From Gordonia soli NBRC 108243 (GTDB lineage: Bacteria > Actinomycetota > Actinomycetes > Mycobacteriales > Mycobacteriaceae): 64,000 nucleotides of DNA. The translations under genes were made by a program, and so were the position numbers. Shown here piece after piece: positions 52,282-61,117 of the stretch. Within the stretch, counting starts at the first letter, position 1, and each line of letters begins with the position of its first letter. The stretch lies in NCBI RefSeq assembly GCF_000334455.1, contig NZ_BANX01000002.1:186001-250000 (forward strand). The letters are read 5' to 3'. A model generated the notes under the pieces. That model had not been told where the DNA came from. It searched no databases and was given only the letters and a program-made list of their open reading frames with translations.

Positions 52282-52406
52282 GATGGCTGGGAGTTTAGAT
52301 GATCCTCCAGCTCGAAGGGCTGCGGTGACGAAACCGCTTGCGCCGGTCCCGGTACCGACGACGACTCGTCGGCCCGATCACCCTGGCACGGCCGGTGCGG
52401 TTCGGA

Positions 52407-52826
52407 TCACTTCCGCTCGAGGACCACGACGGGGATCTCCCGGGACGTCTTGGCCTGGTAGTCGTCATAGTCCGGCCAGACCTCGACCATCCGGGCCCAC
52501 GCCTCCGGCTTCTCGTCGGGGGTCGCGACCCGCGCTCGCGCCGAAAAGCGATCCCCCTTGATCTGCACCTCGACGTCGGGATCGGATTCGAGGTTCAGGA
52601 ACCAGGCCGGCGGCTGATCGGTGCCGCCCTTGGATGCGACGACCAGATAGGCGTTGTCGCCCCAGTCGCGGTAGATGAGCGCGTGCCGGCGCTCGGTGCC
52701 CGACTTCCGGCCCTTCGTGAACAGGATCAGGATGTGGGTCCCGTTCCACTCGTACCCTTCCGCACCGTCGGTCTCCAGGTAACGCTCGACGTGCGGATCT
52801 CCGTGCAATTCGTCTGCTGCTGCCAC
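52407..52826 (-). CDS. Deazaflavin (F420)-dependent nitroreductase family protein (Ddn-like)
   Basis: A 139-residue split-barrel protein. ILILFTKGRKSGTERRHALI is the F420-phosphate-binding region and YLVVASKGGTDQPPAWFLNL the hallmark of the DUF385/Ddn family. Members reduce quinones or nitro compounds with F420H2. No N-terminal membrane helix is present. Located alone between a small membrane gene and the divergent CmtR-like operon. Confidence 0.92.
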   Translation of the reverse strand: MAAADELHGDPHVERYLETDGAEGYEWNGTHILILFTKGRKSGTERRHALIYRDWGDNAYLVVASKGGTDQPPAWFLNLESDPDVEVQIKGDRFSARARVATPDEKPEAWARMVEVWPDYDDYQAKTSREIPVVVLERK

Positions 52827-52936
52827 GGGATCCAGAGTGCCAGCCGAGGTCGATCGTGTCCCGCGACCCGCGTCGTCGGACGCCGTCGATAGTTCACCCT
52901 TTTATGAATTCAGAAATCGATGTACTATTTCGCTCC

Positions 52937-53272
52937 ATGGAGACGGTCCTGGTCACCCAACGAGATGCCCTCACGCGCTTCGGTTACGCACTGTCCGACT
53001 CGACCCGGACGCAGGTTCTGCTGTGTTTACGTACCGGGGCGGCCTACCCATCCGACCTCGCCGACACCATCGGCGTTTCCCGTCAGACGTTGTCCAACCA
53101 CCTCGCCTGCCTGCGCGGCTGCGGCTTGGTGAGCGCCATCGCCGAGGGCCGGCGAACCCGTTACGAGCTCGCCGACCCCACCATCGGCACCGTGCTCGAT
53201 GACATGTTGGGACTGGTACTCGCGATCGACCCGGCCTGTTGCGCCGATTCCGACGACCGCGGCTGCTGCTGA
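52937..53272 (+). CDS. ArsR/SmtB metalloregulator, CmtR-like (Cd/Pb)
   Basis: A 111-residue repressor starting at METVLVTQRDALTRFG, which aligns with the start of CmtR; an ATG 11 codons upstream is less likely because it lies in an AT-rich region suited to promoter and operator. The winged helix is DLADTIGVSRQTLSNHLACL, and the cysteines in LACLRGCGLV correspond to the CmtR sensor pair. A third ligand can come from the C-terminal CC or CC pair in DPACCADSDDRGCC. Metal binding should release DNA and induce the CDF exporter, with which it overlaps (TGATG). Confidence 0.9.
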   Translation: METVLVTQRDALTRFGYALSDSTRTQVLLCLRTGAAYPSDLADTIGVSRQTLSNHLACLRGCGLVSAIAEGRRTRYELADPTIGTVLDDMLGLVLAIDPACCADSDDRGCC

Positions 53273-53973
53273 TGTCCGCCGACCTCGGGCTCCCCTCGCC
53301 CCGAGGTGTCCCCCGCGTCGACGACACCCGCCGCCGGACATTGCAGCGCCGAATCCGCTGGTTCGTGACGGGGACCATCACCTACAACGTCATCGAGGCC
53401 GTTGTCGCGATCTCCGAGGGAGCACGCGTCTCGTCGGGAGCCCTCATCGGCTTCGGACTCGACTCCGTGATCGAGGTGTCCTCGGCCGCAGCAGTGGCCT
53501 GGCAGTTCGCCGGCCGAGACCCTGAACGCCGGGAGAAGGTCGCGCTGCGCATCATCGCGGTCTCGTTCCTCGCACTGGCCGTGTACGTGAGCGTCGACTC
53601 GGTGCGTTCGCTGACCGGTATCGGCGATCCGGCGCGCCACTCGACGATCGGGATCATGCTGGCCGCCGTCAGCCTCGCGATCATGCCTGCCCTGTCCTGG
53701 GCCGAACGTCGAGCGGGACGCGAACTCGGCTCGCGGTCGGCGGTCGCCGACTCGAAGCAGACCTTGCTGTGCACCTATTTGTCGGCGATTCTGCTCGTCG
53801 GATTGGTGGTCAACTGGTTGGTGGGCTGGTCCTGGGCCGATCCCGTTGCGGCACTGGTGATCGCGGCGGTCGCCGCACGAGAAGGAGTCGCCGCGTGGCG
53901 CGGCGACGTGTGTTGCGCACCGATCGACGGTGCACCAGCAGGATGCTGCGAGTCCGTCGGTGGCGCATCATAG
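53272..53973 (+). CDS. CDF-type cation efflux protein, transmembrane domain only
   Basis: A 233-residue membrane protein with about six hydrophobic segments. Metal-site signatures are GFGLDSVIEVSSAAAV in helix 2 and ADSKQTLLCTYLS in helix 5; the cysteine near that site suggests soft-metal preference. The usual cytoplasmic C-terminal domain is absent, and instead the protein ends with CCAPIDGAPAGCCESVG, a double-Cys tail. Translation is coupled to the CmtR-like regulator, so Cd(II), Pb(II) or Zn(II) efflux is the likely role. Confidence 0.88.
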   Translation: MSADLGLPSPRGVPRVDDTRRRTLQRRIRWFVTGTITYNVIEAVVAISEGARVSSGALIGFGLDSVIEVSSAAAVAWQFAGRDPERREKVALRIIAVSFLALAVYVSVDSVRSLTGIGDPARHSTIGIMLAAVSLAIMPALSWAERRAGRELGSRSAVADSKQTLLCTYLSAILLVGLVVNWLVGWSWADPVAALVIAAVAAREGVAAWRGDVCCAPIDGAPAGCCESVGGAS

Positions 53974-54005
53974 GGTGAGCATGCGGAGGCTGAGAGAGGC
54001 CGCCG

Positions 54006-54188
54006 ATGCACGAGGTCTTCCCGACCCAATGTCCCAACGGTCACGAACTCGGCCCCAACCGCATCCTGGTCGGTTGGGACAACACACACCTACCCCATCC
54101 GTGTCGGCTCTACGTGTGCCGCGCGTGTGATGCGAGGATGCACGACGAGTCGATCAGCCGTCCCCCTCGGGACCCGGGGATCGGTTGA
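54006..54188 (+). CDS. Small Cys-rich (zinc-ribbon-like) protein
   Basis: A 60-residue protein with GAGAGG before the ATG. It has QCPNGHELGPNRIL, a treble-clef-like start, then PHPCRLYVCRACDARMHD; together they give C-x3-H...C-x4-C-x2-C. That pattern suggests one structural zinc site. It follows the CDF gene by 32 bp, and may be cotranscribed. Function unknown. Confidence 0.65.
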   Translation: MHEVFPTQCPNGHELGPNRILVGWDNTHLPHPCRLYVCRACDARMHDESISRPPRDPGIG

Positions 54189-54231
54189 GCCACATCAGGG
54201 TTCGGCTGGTCGAGCGTGTCACCTGCCGCGA

Positions 54232-54825
54232 TCAGAGATACTCCACCACGGAGTATGCGAGCAACGCGACCGCCACCACCACGAGGAGGACCGAGGCGAC
54301 TCTCGCGATTCGCGCCGGTCCGACGCGGGCGATGACCGGCCGCAGCAAATACGCCAGGAGCACCCACCAGATAATCCCGATCACCACGTCGACCACCGTG
54401 AGGACGAGCATCTGCGGCCAGACGGCCGAGCCGGTGTCGACGAATTGTGGTGCCACGGCGACGAAGAAGACGATCACCTTCGGGTTGGTCAGGTTGGTGA
54501 CGAATGCCTGTCGCCATCCCGTCGGACCGACCTCCGCGTCGGCACCACGACGTCGGAGTCCGCTGATGCCGAGATATCCGATGTAGATAGCACCGGCGAC
54601 CTGGATGGCCAGCAACGCCCATGGCGCCGCCGCGACCACTGCGGAGACGCCGACGGTCGCCAGCAGCCCGTGCACCAACAGGCCCGCCTGCGTGCCCAGA
54701 CCGGTGATCGCGCCGTGTCGCGCCGACATCGTCGCACCGCGCACCACGATGAGCCAGTCGGGGCCGGGCACCAGGTAGGCGACGAGTGCGACCCCCACGA
54801 AGCCCGCGAGCAGGGTGAACTGCAC
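54232..54825 (-). CDS. LysE/RhtB family amino-acid exporter
   Basis: A 197-residue protein with six hydrophobic segments. The signature YLVPGPDWLIVVRGATMSAR near the N-terminus corresponds to the family GPxxxxxxxxxxxxG motif, and WRQAFVTNLTNPKVIVFFVA is the typical NPK loop. It exports an amino acid or related compound. Convergent with the small zinc-ribbon gene. Confidence 0.92.
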   Translation of the reverse strand: MQFTLLAGFVGVALVAYLVPGPDWLIVVRGATMSARHGAITGLGTQAGLLVHGLLATVGVSAVVAAAPWALLAIQVAGAIYIGYLGISGLRRRGADAEVGPTGWRQAFVTNLTNPKVIVFFVAVAPQFVDTGSAVWPQMLVLTVVDVVIGIIWWVLLAYLLRPVIARVGPARIARVASVLLVVVAVALLAYSVVEYL

Positions 54826-54845
54826 CAGGGCTCAGAGCCTTTCGG

Positions 54846-55256
54846 TCACCAGCTGCGGATGCGCTGCGGATGGATGCGGATCAGCGTCGAGTACGTGTCG
54901 CGGAACTCGTCCGGCGACTGTGAGATGGCGACGAATCCGTCGGTGTACTTGGCGGTGAACTCCGATCACTCGGCCGGATTCGGCCCGTCGGGGTCGATGC
55001 GTGCGCGGGCGGTCAGCACGGCGACGTCACCGCCCGACGAACTCGAGTTCAGGTTCAGAGCCACGCGATCGTTCTCACCTATGTTGCGCAGCTTCGGTGT
55101 GTCGGGCCGGCTGAACACGAGCACCTCGTCGTCTGACCACAGGAACCAGACCGGGGTCGGCACCGGCCTGCCGTCGGTGTCGACGGTGGTCAACCAGATG
55201 ACCTGCTCGTCGGCTACGCGCTCTGCTACACGGGGAGAGATCTCGATGGACGACAT
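54846..55256 (-). pseudogene. Rv3369-like F420/PPOX enzyme interrupted by an in-frame stop
   Basis: From MSSIEISPRVAERVADEQVI the frame encodes a split-barrel PPOX/F420 protein (VIWLTTVDTDGRPVPTPVWF, VLVFSRPDTPKLRNI, VALNLNSSSSGGDVAVL). It stops at TGA (54966-54968) after DGPNPAE, but the same frame continues with SEFTAKYTDGFVAISQ and ends at TRIRIHP-type sequence (STLIRIHPQRIRSW) before TGA at 54846. Joined, the 136 codons have the normal length of the family. A single nonsense change, or a sequence error, explains this. If the truncated 97-residue protein is made, it lacks the last helix and strand. Confidence 0.85.
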
Positions 55257-55348
55257 GCGGCGTACAACGCGTTCCGCACGCGACCGATTCCGTGTTCGCC
55301 GGAGCTGACTAGAGTCGAGGCGACCGACCATCGATCGAACGCGAGGAC

Positions 55349-56101
55349 ATGGTGAGCAACAAGCGCTCGTCCACGGGGGCGTCGCCCTCCAAGTACCAGA
55401 CCCGGACGACCTCGTCGAGGTCCACCTACGTGCTGGCCGGCGTGGCCATCATCGCCGTCGCGGCCCTGGTGATCGGTGGCGTGATCTGGAACAGCAATCG
55501 CGACAAGGGCGGGGTCGACGAAGCCGTGCTCTCGCAGAACGCCGCGCTGATCATCGGCGATGCCGCGGCCCCTCGGACGATCGACGTGTTCGAGGACTTC
55601 AGCTGCCCGGTCTGCAAGGAGTTCGAGCAGCAGTCGGGTCAGGCGATCGGACAGGCGATCACCGACGGCAAGCTGCGCATTCGCTATCACATGCTGAATT
55701 TCCTGGACAAGCGTTCGGCCTCCGGCGACTACTCGTCCCGCGCAGCGGGAGCGGCACAGTGTGTCGGCGAGGCGGGCGACAAGGACGTCTTCCTCAAGTT
55801 CCACAGCGCACTGTTCGCCGCGCAGCCCGAGGAGGGCGGCGACACCGACCTGTCGAATACCGACCTCGCCCGCATCGCCGGCGAGCAGGGTGCGAACGCC
55901 GCCACCCAGAAGTGCATCACCGATGGCGCATCGCTCGAGACCGCCAAGAATGCGGCCGACGAGTCGGAGAACCAGTTGTCCAAGGCGACCGGCGGCCAGG
56001 TCGGCACCCCCACCGTCCTGTCGGCCGGCGCACCGGTGAACGGCATCCTCGACGGCACCGGCTGGCTGGACAAGCTGCTGGCGCAGAAGGACGGCAGCTA
56101 G
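55349..56101 (+). CDS. Membrane-anchored DsbA-like oxidoreductase (CPVC)
   Basis: A 250-residue protein: Ser/Thr/Arg-rich cytoplasmic start, one membrane anchor (VLAGVAIIAVAALVIGGVIW) and an extracytoplasmic thioredoxin domain. The active site is CPVC in EDFSCPVCKEFEQQS, and the cis-proline is in QVGTPTVLSAG. Two further cysteines (AAQCVGE and TQKCITD) may form a structural disulfide, as in the paralogue at 13576-14307. Presumably re-oxidised by the VKOR at 12959-13579. Confidence 0.92.
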   Translation: MVSNKRSSTGASPSKYQTRTTSSRSTYVLAGVAIIAVAALVIGGVIWNSNRDKGGVDEAVLSQNAALIIGDAAAPRTIDVFEDFSCPVCKEFEQQSGQAIGQAITDGKLRIRYHMLNFLDKRSASGDYSSRAAGAAQCVGEAGDKDVFLKFHSALFAAQPEEGGDTDLSNTDLARIAGEQGANAATQKCITDGASLETAKNAADESENQLSKATGGQVGTPTVLSAGAPVNGILDGTGWLDKLLAQKDGS

Positions 56102-56105
56102 TCAC

Positions 56106-57770
56106 TCAGAGCTCGGCGACCTGGCCGTTCTCCACCCGCCAGGCGCGGTTCGTGCGGACCTTCGCGAGCATGCGCCGGTCGTGGGTGACCAGCAGCAGGA
56201 CTCCGTCGTACGACTCCAAGGCCGATTCGAGTTGCTCGATGGCGGGGAGATCCAGGTGGTTGGTCGGCTCGTCGAGGACGAGCACATTGGTTCCGCGGGC
56301 CTGCAGCAGCGCCAACGCGGCTCTGGTCCGCTCACCGGGCGAGAGTTCGCCGACCGGACGGCCGACGTGGTCGGCCCGCAACCCGAATTTCGCGAGGAGC
56401 GTGCGCACCTCGGCCGAGGTGAAGTCGGGAACGAGTTCTCCGAACCGGTCGGCGAGTTCGGCCGATCCCACGAACTGTCCGCGTGCCTGATCGATCTCAC
56501 CGATCGCCACAGTGGCTCCGAGGTGCGCGGTCCCGGCATCAGGCGTGATCCGCCCCAACAACAATGCGAGGAGCGTCGACTTCCCGGCTCCGTTCGCTCC
56601 GGTGATGCCGATGCGATCGCCCGCGTCCACCTGTAACGACAGCGGGCCGAGGGTGAACTCGCCGTGGTGCACGACCGCGTCGTTGAGGGTCGCCACCACC
56701 GAACTCGACCGCGGCGCAGTGCCGATGGTGAACTCGAGAACCCACTCTTTCCGCGGTTCGACGACCTCGTCGAGTCGGGCGATCCGACTCTCCATCTGAC
56801 GGACCTTCTGAGCTTGCTTCTCGCTCGACTCGGTCGCCGCGCGGCGACGGATCTTGTCGTTGTCGGGAGCCTTGCGCATGGCGTTGCGGACGCCCTGGCT
56901 CGACCACTCACGTTGCGTCCGTGCGCGAGCGACGAGATCGGCCTTCTTGTCGGCGAACTCCTCGTACTCCTCGCGCCGATGCCGTCGGGCGATCTCACGC
57001 TCTTCGAGGTAGCTCTCGTAGCCGCCGCCGAACACGGTGTTGGTGTGCTGCGCCAGATCGAGTTCGACCACGCGGGTCACGCTACGCGCCAAGAATTCTC
57101 GATCATGGCTGACCAACACCACCCCGCCGCGCATCCCGCGCACCAGATTCTCGAGCCGAGTCAGACCGTCGAGATCGAGATCGTTGGTCGGCTCGTCGAG
57201 CAGGACGATGTCGAACCGCGAACACAGGAGCGCGGCCAGGCCGACACGTGCAGCCTGCCCCCCGGACAGCGTGGTCATCAACGCCGACTCCGGCGCGACG
57301 GTCCCGACATCCAGGCCGAGGTCGGCCAGCACCCCGGGCAGCCGATCGTCGAGATCTGCGGCGCCGGTGGCCATCCAATGATCGAGCGCCGCGGCGTAGA
57401 GGTCGGCCGGATCGTCGGCGCCCGGTCGGGGCTGCGGATCGGCGAGGGCGTCTGCGGCGGCGTCCATCGCCGCGGTCGCTGCGGCGCACCCGGTCCGACG
57501 GGCGACGTACTGTCCGACGGTTTCGCCGGGGACCCGCTCGTGTTCCTGCGGCAGCCAGCCGACAAAGGCGTCTGCCGGCGATCGACTGACCGTGCCCTCC
57601 AGCGAGGCCAGCTCACCCGCGAGGATCCGCAGCAATGTCGACTTCCCGGCGCCGTTGGCTCCGACGACTCCGACGACGTCACCGGGAGCGACGGTGAGAT
57701 CGAGATGGTCGAAGAGAACGCGGTGCGCGTACCCGCCGGCGACGTCCTTGGCGACGAGAGTGGCGGTCAT
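56106..57770 (-). CDS. ABC-F family ATPase
   Basis: A 554-residue protein with two ABC ATPase domains and no membrane part, starting at MTATLVAKDVAGGYAHR; a 116-codon open extension upstream is antisense to exonuclease III. Each half has Walker A GANGAGKST, signatures TLSGGQAAR and LSPGERTR, and Walker B LLDEPTNDLD / VLDEPTNHLD. The inter-domain linker is highly charged (RRHRREEYEEFADKKADL). ABC-F proteins act at the ribosomal E site, and some protect from antibiotics. The subgroup is not resolved. Confidence 0.93.
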   Translation of the reverse strand: MTATLVAKDVAGGYAHRVLFDHLDLTVAPGDVVGVVGANGAGKSTLLRILAGELASLEGTVSRSPADAFVGWLPQEHERVPGETVGQYVARRTGCAAATAAMDAAADALADPQPRPGADDPADLYAAALDHWMATGAADLDDRLPGVLADLGLDVGTVAPESALMTTLSGGQAARVGLAALLCSRFDIVLLDEPTNDLDLDGLTRLENLVRGMRGGVVLVSHDREFLARSVTRVVELDLAQHTNTVFGGGYESYLEEREIARRHRREEYEEFADKKADLVARARTQREWSSQGVRNAMRKAPDNDKIRRRAATESSEKQAQKVRQMESRIARLDEVVEPRKEWVLEFTIGTAPRSSSVVATLNDAVVHHGEFTLGPLSLQVDAGDRIGITGANGAGKSTLLALLLGRITPDAGTAHLGATVAIGEIDQARGQFVGSAELADRFGELVPDFTSAEVRTLLAKFGLRADHVGRPVGELSPGERTRAALALLQARGTNVLVLDEPTNHLDLPAIEQLESALESYDGVLLLVTHDRRMLAKVRTNRAWRVENGQVAEL

Positions 57771-57817
57771 GCGATCATCCTCGCACGCTGGGCTGACGCT
57801 CTGTGCCGACCGTCGGG

Positions 57818-58714
57818 TCAGCCGTAGCTCACCACCAGCGGCGCATGGTCGGACAGCCGTTGATCCGGCGACGGCTCCTTGTCCACGACCACTGCCGACG
57901 CGAGGCGGGCGAGGCCGGGGGTCGCCAGTTGGTGATCCACCCGCCACCCGACGTCCTTGACGAATGACTGTCCCGCCCAACTCCACCAGGTGAGAGGTCC
58001 AGGGGCTTCGCCGTGTGTCTGCCGCACCACGTCCACCAGTCGGCGACTGCCCAGTATCGAGTCGAACCACTCGCGGTCTTCCGGCAGGAACCCGTCCATG
58101 GTCCGTGCGGCGCGCCAATTGGTCACGTCGTACTGCGTGTGTGCGATGTTCAGATCTCCGGCGAGGAGGAACTCCCGTCCTGCGCGTCGTGCAGCGAGAC
58201 GGCTCCGGTCGAGCTCACGCGCGAATCCGGTGAGGAATCGCCGCTTGCGGTCGTACTTCGCTCCGCCGTCGGGCTGTTCGCGCATCGATCCTGGACGCTG
58301 CCGATCCGCCGGCAGTCCGCCTTTCGGGAGGTACAGACTCGCCACCGTCACCGGACGGTCGGCCAGATCGACCTCGATATAGCGTCCAGCCGCGGCGAAC
58401 TCGGCGAGTCCACGTGCCCTCGGCGGGTGACTCACCCATGAACGCACCGCTGCCGCAGGCGTTCTCGTCAACACGGCCACCCCGTTGCGCCCGGCGACCG
58501 ATCCGACGTCGGCCGCCACCGAATAGCCGGGGAACTCCCCTAGTTCGGATGCCGGACACCGCAGTTCTTGCAGCGCGATCACGTCGGCCGCCCGCGTCTG
58601 CAGCCATTGGTCGAAGCCTCGGCGACGCGCGGCCCGGATGCCGTTCACGTTGAAGGAGGCAACGGTAAAGGCGGACACGGTGAAGGTGGGGTCGGTCGGC
58701 GCATCCATGTCCAC
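57818..58714 (-). CDS. xth: Exodeoxyribonuclease III / AP endonuclease
   Basis: A 298-residue enzyme of the EEP superfamily. ASFNVNGIRAARRRGF, the metal-binding glutamate in ALQELRCP, KYDRKRRFLTGFA, GDLNIAHTQYD and the final LSDHAPLVVSYG give all expected active-site residues. It cuts at abasic sites and degrades from 3' ends. Two extra methionines precede the conserved start, so the exact N-terminus is uncertain. Confidence 0.95.
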   Translation of the reverse strand: MDMDAPTDPTFTVSAFTVASFNVNGIRAARRRGFDQWLQTRAADVIALQELRCPASELGEFPGYSVAADVGSVAGRNGVAVLTRTPAAAVRSWVSHPPRARGLAEFAAAGRYIEVDLADRPVTVASLYLPKGGLPADRQRPGSMREQPDGGAKYDRKRRFLTGFARELDRSRLAARRAGREFLLAGDLNIAHTQYDVTNWRAARTMDGFLPEDREWFDSILGSRRLVDVVRQTHGEAPGPLTWWSWAGQSFVKDVGWRVDHQLATPGLARLASAVVVDKEPSPDQRLSDHAPLVVSYG

Positions 58715-58807
58715 GATGGTGCCGTACGGGTGTCCGTCGATCCGTAGCCCGCCCCTCGTGCGCGTGGGTCGGTCACCTGGCCGAGATGTCCGCGTCGCAG
58801 CGAGAGA

Positions 58808-59542
58808 TCATCGCGGGCGCTGCGTGGCGTCCCGTTGCTCTCCGAGAAGTATCTGCGCCAATGTGACCGCGTCGTCGAAGATGCTCATGTGCTGGGCACC
58901 GGCTCGAACGATGAACTCCGAGTCCGGAATACGACGATGCATCGACTCCATCGAGGCGACATCGGACACCGTGTCGAGTTCGGCGGCGACCACTGTCACC
59001 GGACACGTGATCGACGCTGTGCGTGGTGAACAGTCGAAGTGCGCGATCGCGCGCAGCGCCGACGCCCAGGACGCTCGATCGGCACTGGTCACCGCATCAC
59101 GCGCATACCGGACGACCGGCCCGTCGTCTCGCACTTCGGCTGGGCTGAACCAGCGTCGGAAAGTGCCGTCGACATCGACGGCGCCGGCTTCGATGGCGGC
59201 GGCTGCCGCGTCGAACGCCGGGAAGGGCGTGTCCCGGGTGCACAACAGGGTGAGGCGCGAGACAAGATCGGGCCGCGCGATCGCGAGTTCGAGTGCGACT
59301 TGCCCGCCGAACGAATGGCCCACCACATGCCAGGGTGCGTCGGGTGCAGCCGACTCCGCGATGTCGGCGGCAAGCTGCGCCTGCAGATCGGCACCCATGT
59401 AGCCGGCCGGAGGTGCGATCTCGGGGGTGATCACGTGCCCGGTCTCGGACAGTTCGGCCCGCGCGCCGTCCCACACCGCCGCCGACAGCGGCGTCCCCGG
59501 GAGGAGTAGCCAGGTCGGGGAATCGGCTGTCGCCACCGTCAC
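58808..59542 (-). CDS. Alpha/beta-fold hydrolase
   Basis: A 244-residue hydrolase: LLLPGTPLSAAVWDG forms the oxyanion region, VVGHSFGGQVALELA is the nucleophile elbow with the catalytic serine, AAELDTVSD carries the acid and GAQHMSIFDD the histidine. It lacks a signal peptide. Substrate unknown. It is the last gene before the low-density region on the right. Confidence 0.9.
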   Translation of the reverse strand: MTVATADSPTWLLLPGTPLSAAVWDGARAELSETGHVITPEIAPPAGYMGADLQAQLAADIAESAAPDAPWHVVGHSFGGQVALELAIARPDLVSRLTLLCTRDTPFPAFDAAAAAIEAGAVDVDGTFRRWFSPAEVRDDGPVVRYARDAVTSADRASWASALRAIAHFDCSPRTASITCPVTVVAAELDTVSDVASMESMHRRIPDSEFIVRAGAQHMSIFDDAVTLAQILLGEQRDATQRPR

Positions 59543-59674
59543 TCCCGCCTCGCGTCGATATCGGACGGGCGTTGCACCACGGCGCGAGGACGAGCGTCAC
59601 CGCAGCGCATGGGGCCATCCTACGGCGGGCAGATCGCCAGAGGGGCTGGATGTCGATGTCCGGTGAGACGGTGA

Positions 59675-59978
59675 GGTCGCATCGCGCTGGTCGGCGTCGG
59701 CCCCGTCGAGATAACCGACGAGTTCGTTCGCCTGACCAGGGCGGTAGCGGCATTGCCGACCGGCCAGACACTGGCCGTCAAATCATCCGCGCGGTCGTCC
59801 ATCCACAGTCGTCGACGATTTCGCCGACCTATCCTCGACACAGCAGTCAGTTGATGTCCGCATCGACGGCGAGCACACCGCACATCTGCACCGCTGGGCG
59901 ATCGCCACCGATGCCGGCGGACTCATCTTCGCCGACGACCCGCAGGTGCGCACGCTCCCAGCCACCCCCGAAAACTGA
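59675..59978 (+). pseudogene. Frame-broken coding remnant
   Basis: Two coding-like stretches join only if a +1 shift near 59800 is assumed. The first reads RIALVGVGPVEITDEFVRLT then RAVAALPTGQTLAVK from 59678. The second reads TVVDDFADLSSTQQSVDVRI then DGEHTAHLHRWAIATD and ends in TLPATPEN at a stop at 59978. No start codon or ribosome site is visible. The family is unknown. Amino-acid composition looks like protein, while neighbouring frames do not. Confidence 0.35.
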
Positions 59979-60038
59979 CCGCACACCTCGTCCGAGAATG
60001 CTCTACGACCACGCGCGTCGTCGAGGGGCAGTCGACCA

Positions 60039-60359
60039 TCAACGAGCCACCGTGTACCCCAGCGCTGCGAATCCCCGGTCGTGGTCCGTCTCGTCCCACA
60101 CCCGACCGACGATGACCTGGTTGATACGGCCTGGCCGCTTGCGATCGTGGTGGAGCACCCCGTGCCGGTCGGCGCGCCACACCGCGAAACAGTCACCCAT
60201 CGCCGCGCGTGCGGCGAACGCCACCACATAGGCACAACCATGCAGTGGCGGGTCAAGGTGGTAAACGCTCGGGACCTCGCCGAAGCTCCATCGCACATCC
60301 CGACCGTCGACGCGTCGCGCACGGATCTCCATCAATTGAGCTATCGCCATCGTGCTCAT
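60039..60359 (-). CDS. Hypothetical 106-residue protein
   Basis: Starts at MSTMAIAQLMEIRARRVDGR with AAGGTGAG upstream. Contains DVRWSFGEVPSVYHLDPPLH, GCAYVVAFAARAAMGDCFAV and VIVGRVWDETDHDRGFAALG, a mixed alpha/beta pattern with two cysteines and no membrane segment. No family recognised. It stands apart in the low-density region. Confidence 0.6.
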   Translation of the reverse strand: MSTMAIAQLMEIRARRVDGRDVRWSFGEVPSVYHLDPPLHGCAYVVAFAARAAMGDCFAVWRADRHGVLHHDRKRPGRINQVIVGRVWDETDHDRGFAALGYTVAR

Positions 60360-60648
60360 CTCACCTTCAGGTCTATGCATCCCCCGACCCGGGCAGGTGG
60401 TGTTCCACTCGTCGACCCTTATCGGCCCGCCAGCCCCGACTCGTGCCGAAGCCCTCGGGCTAACACCCGCATGGAACTCGCAGCGACGATACTTGCCTTT
60501 ACGAAGGTGAACAACCAATCTACGATCGTTCGCGGGGTGCGCGTGTTCCACGCCGTCCTCGCGTACCTCACGAGGGCGCGTCATCTCCCTGAGCCGAACC
60601 GGCCGACCCCGAAGGTGGCGCACCCTCCCCGTATTGAGGGGTGTGCCT

Positions 60649-60687
60649 CCAAGGGGCGGCCTACCACCAGGATGTGCCGCCCTTTGG
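60649..60687. terminator. Hairpin of unclear role
   Basis: CCAAGGGGCGGC and GCCGCCCTTTGG pair over 12 bp with one G-T pair around a 15-base loop. No adjacent gene end explains it; it could mark a lost gene or element. Confidence 0.4.
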
Positions 60688-61030
60688 GGGCGCTTGACTG
60701 AGCATTGCCCGTGTTCACCTGTTCAGATGACATCATCAACTGCTGAGGGTGGCTACGGTATCGAATGGTGCCCACGTGGCCGGCCGCGCGTCGCGTTGGG
60801 GGACAGGCTGTCGCCCGGAGCGTGGGCACCCTTCGGAAAGTTCTTCGCAGCGCATAGGATTCGATGTAGTCCGCGCTCCTCCCCCCTTGCGCGGGCGAGG
60901 TGCCACCGCCTGATCTCATCCCCTCCCCCGGATGTGGCGGTGGCATCGCCGACTCGTATCGCCCGCGGCGACGCGCAGTGCGGCTCCGTAGAGCAGCGTC
61001 TCAGCGTCGGGATCTGGACGTCGATTTTGC

Positions 61031-61072
61031 CGACGATGCCCTGGATGGGTTCGACGATGCCCTGGATGGGTT
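61031..61072. repeat. 21-bp tandem duplication
   Basis: CGACGATGCCCTGGATGGGTT occurs twice in a row without mismatch. Being a multiple of three it would add EPIQGIV-type repeats if read on the minus strand, but no intact gene surrounds it. Confidence 0.85.
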
Positions 61073-61117
61073 CTGTGGTGGCGATACCGCCGGCCGGGGC
61101 CGGGCGGTGGCTAGTGG

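Larger units (their letters stand above)
60360..61117. other. Region without a convincing gene
   Basis: About 760 bp in which no frame combines codon bias, ribosome site and protein-like sequence. It includes an imperfect hairpin (60649-60687) and a 2 x 21 bp tandem repeat (61031-61072). Base composition is more even than in the core of the window, with AT-richer patches around 60475-60530 and 60715-60740. Confidence 0.6.

Noticed and set aside
54966-54968. TGA as a selenocysteine codon in the Rv3369-like gene
   Set aside because: The family has no cysteine or selenocysteine at this place and no selenocysteine insertion element is evident; a nonsense change is simpler.
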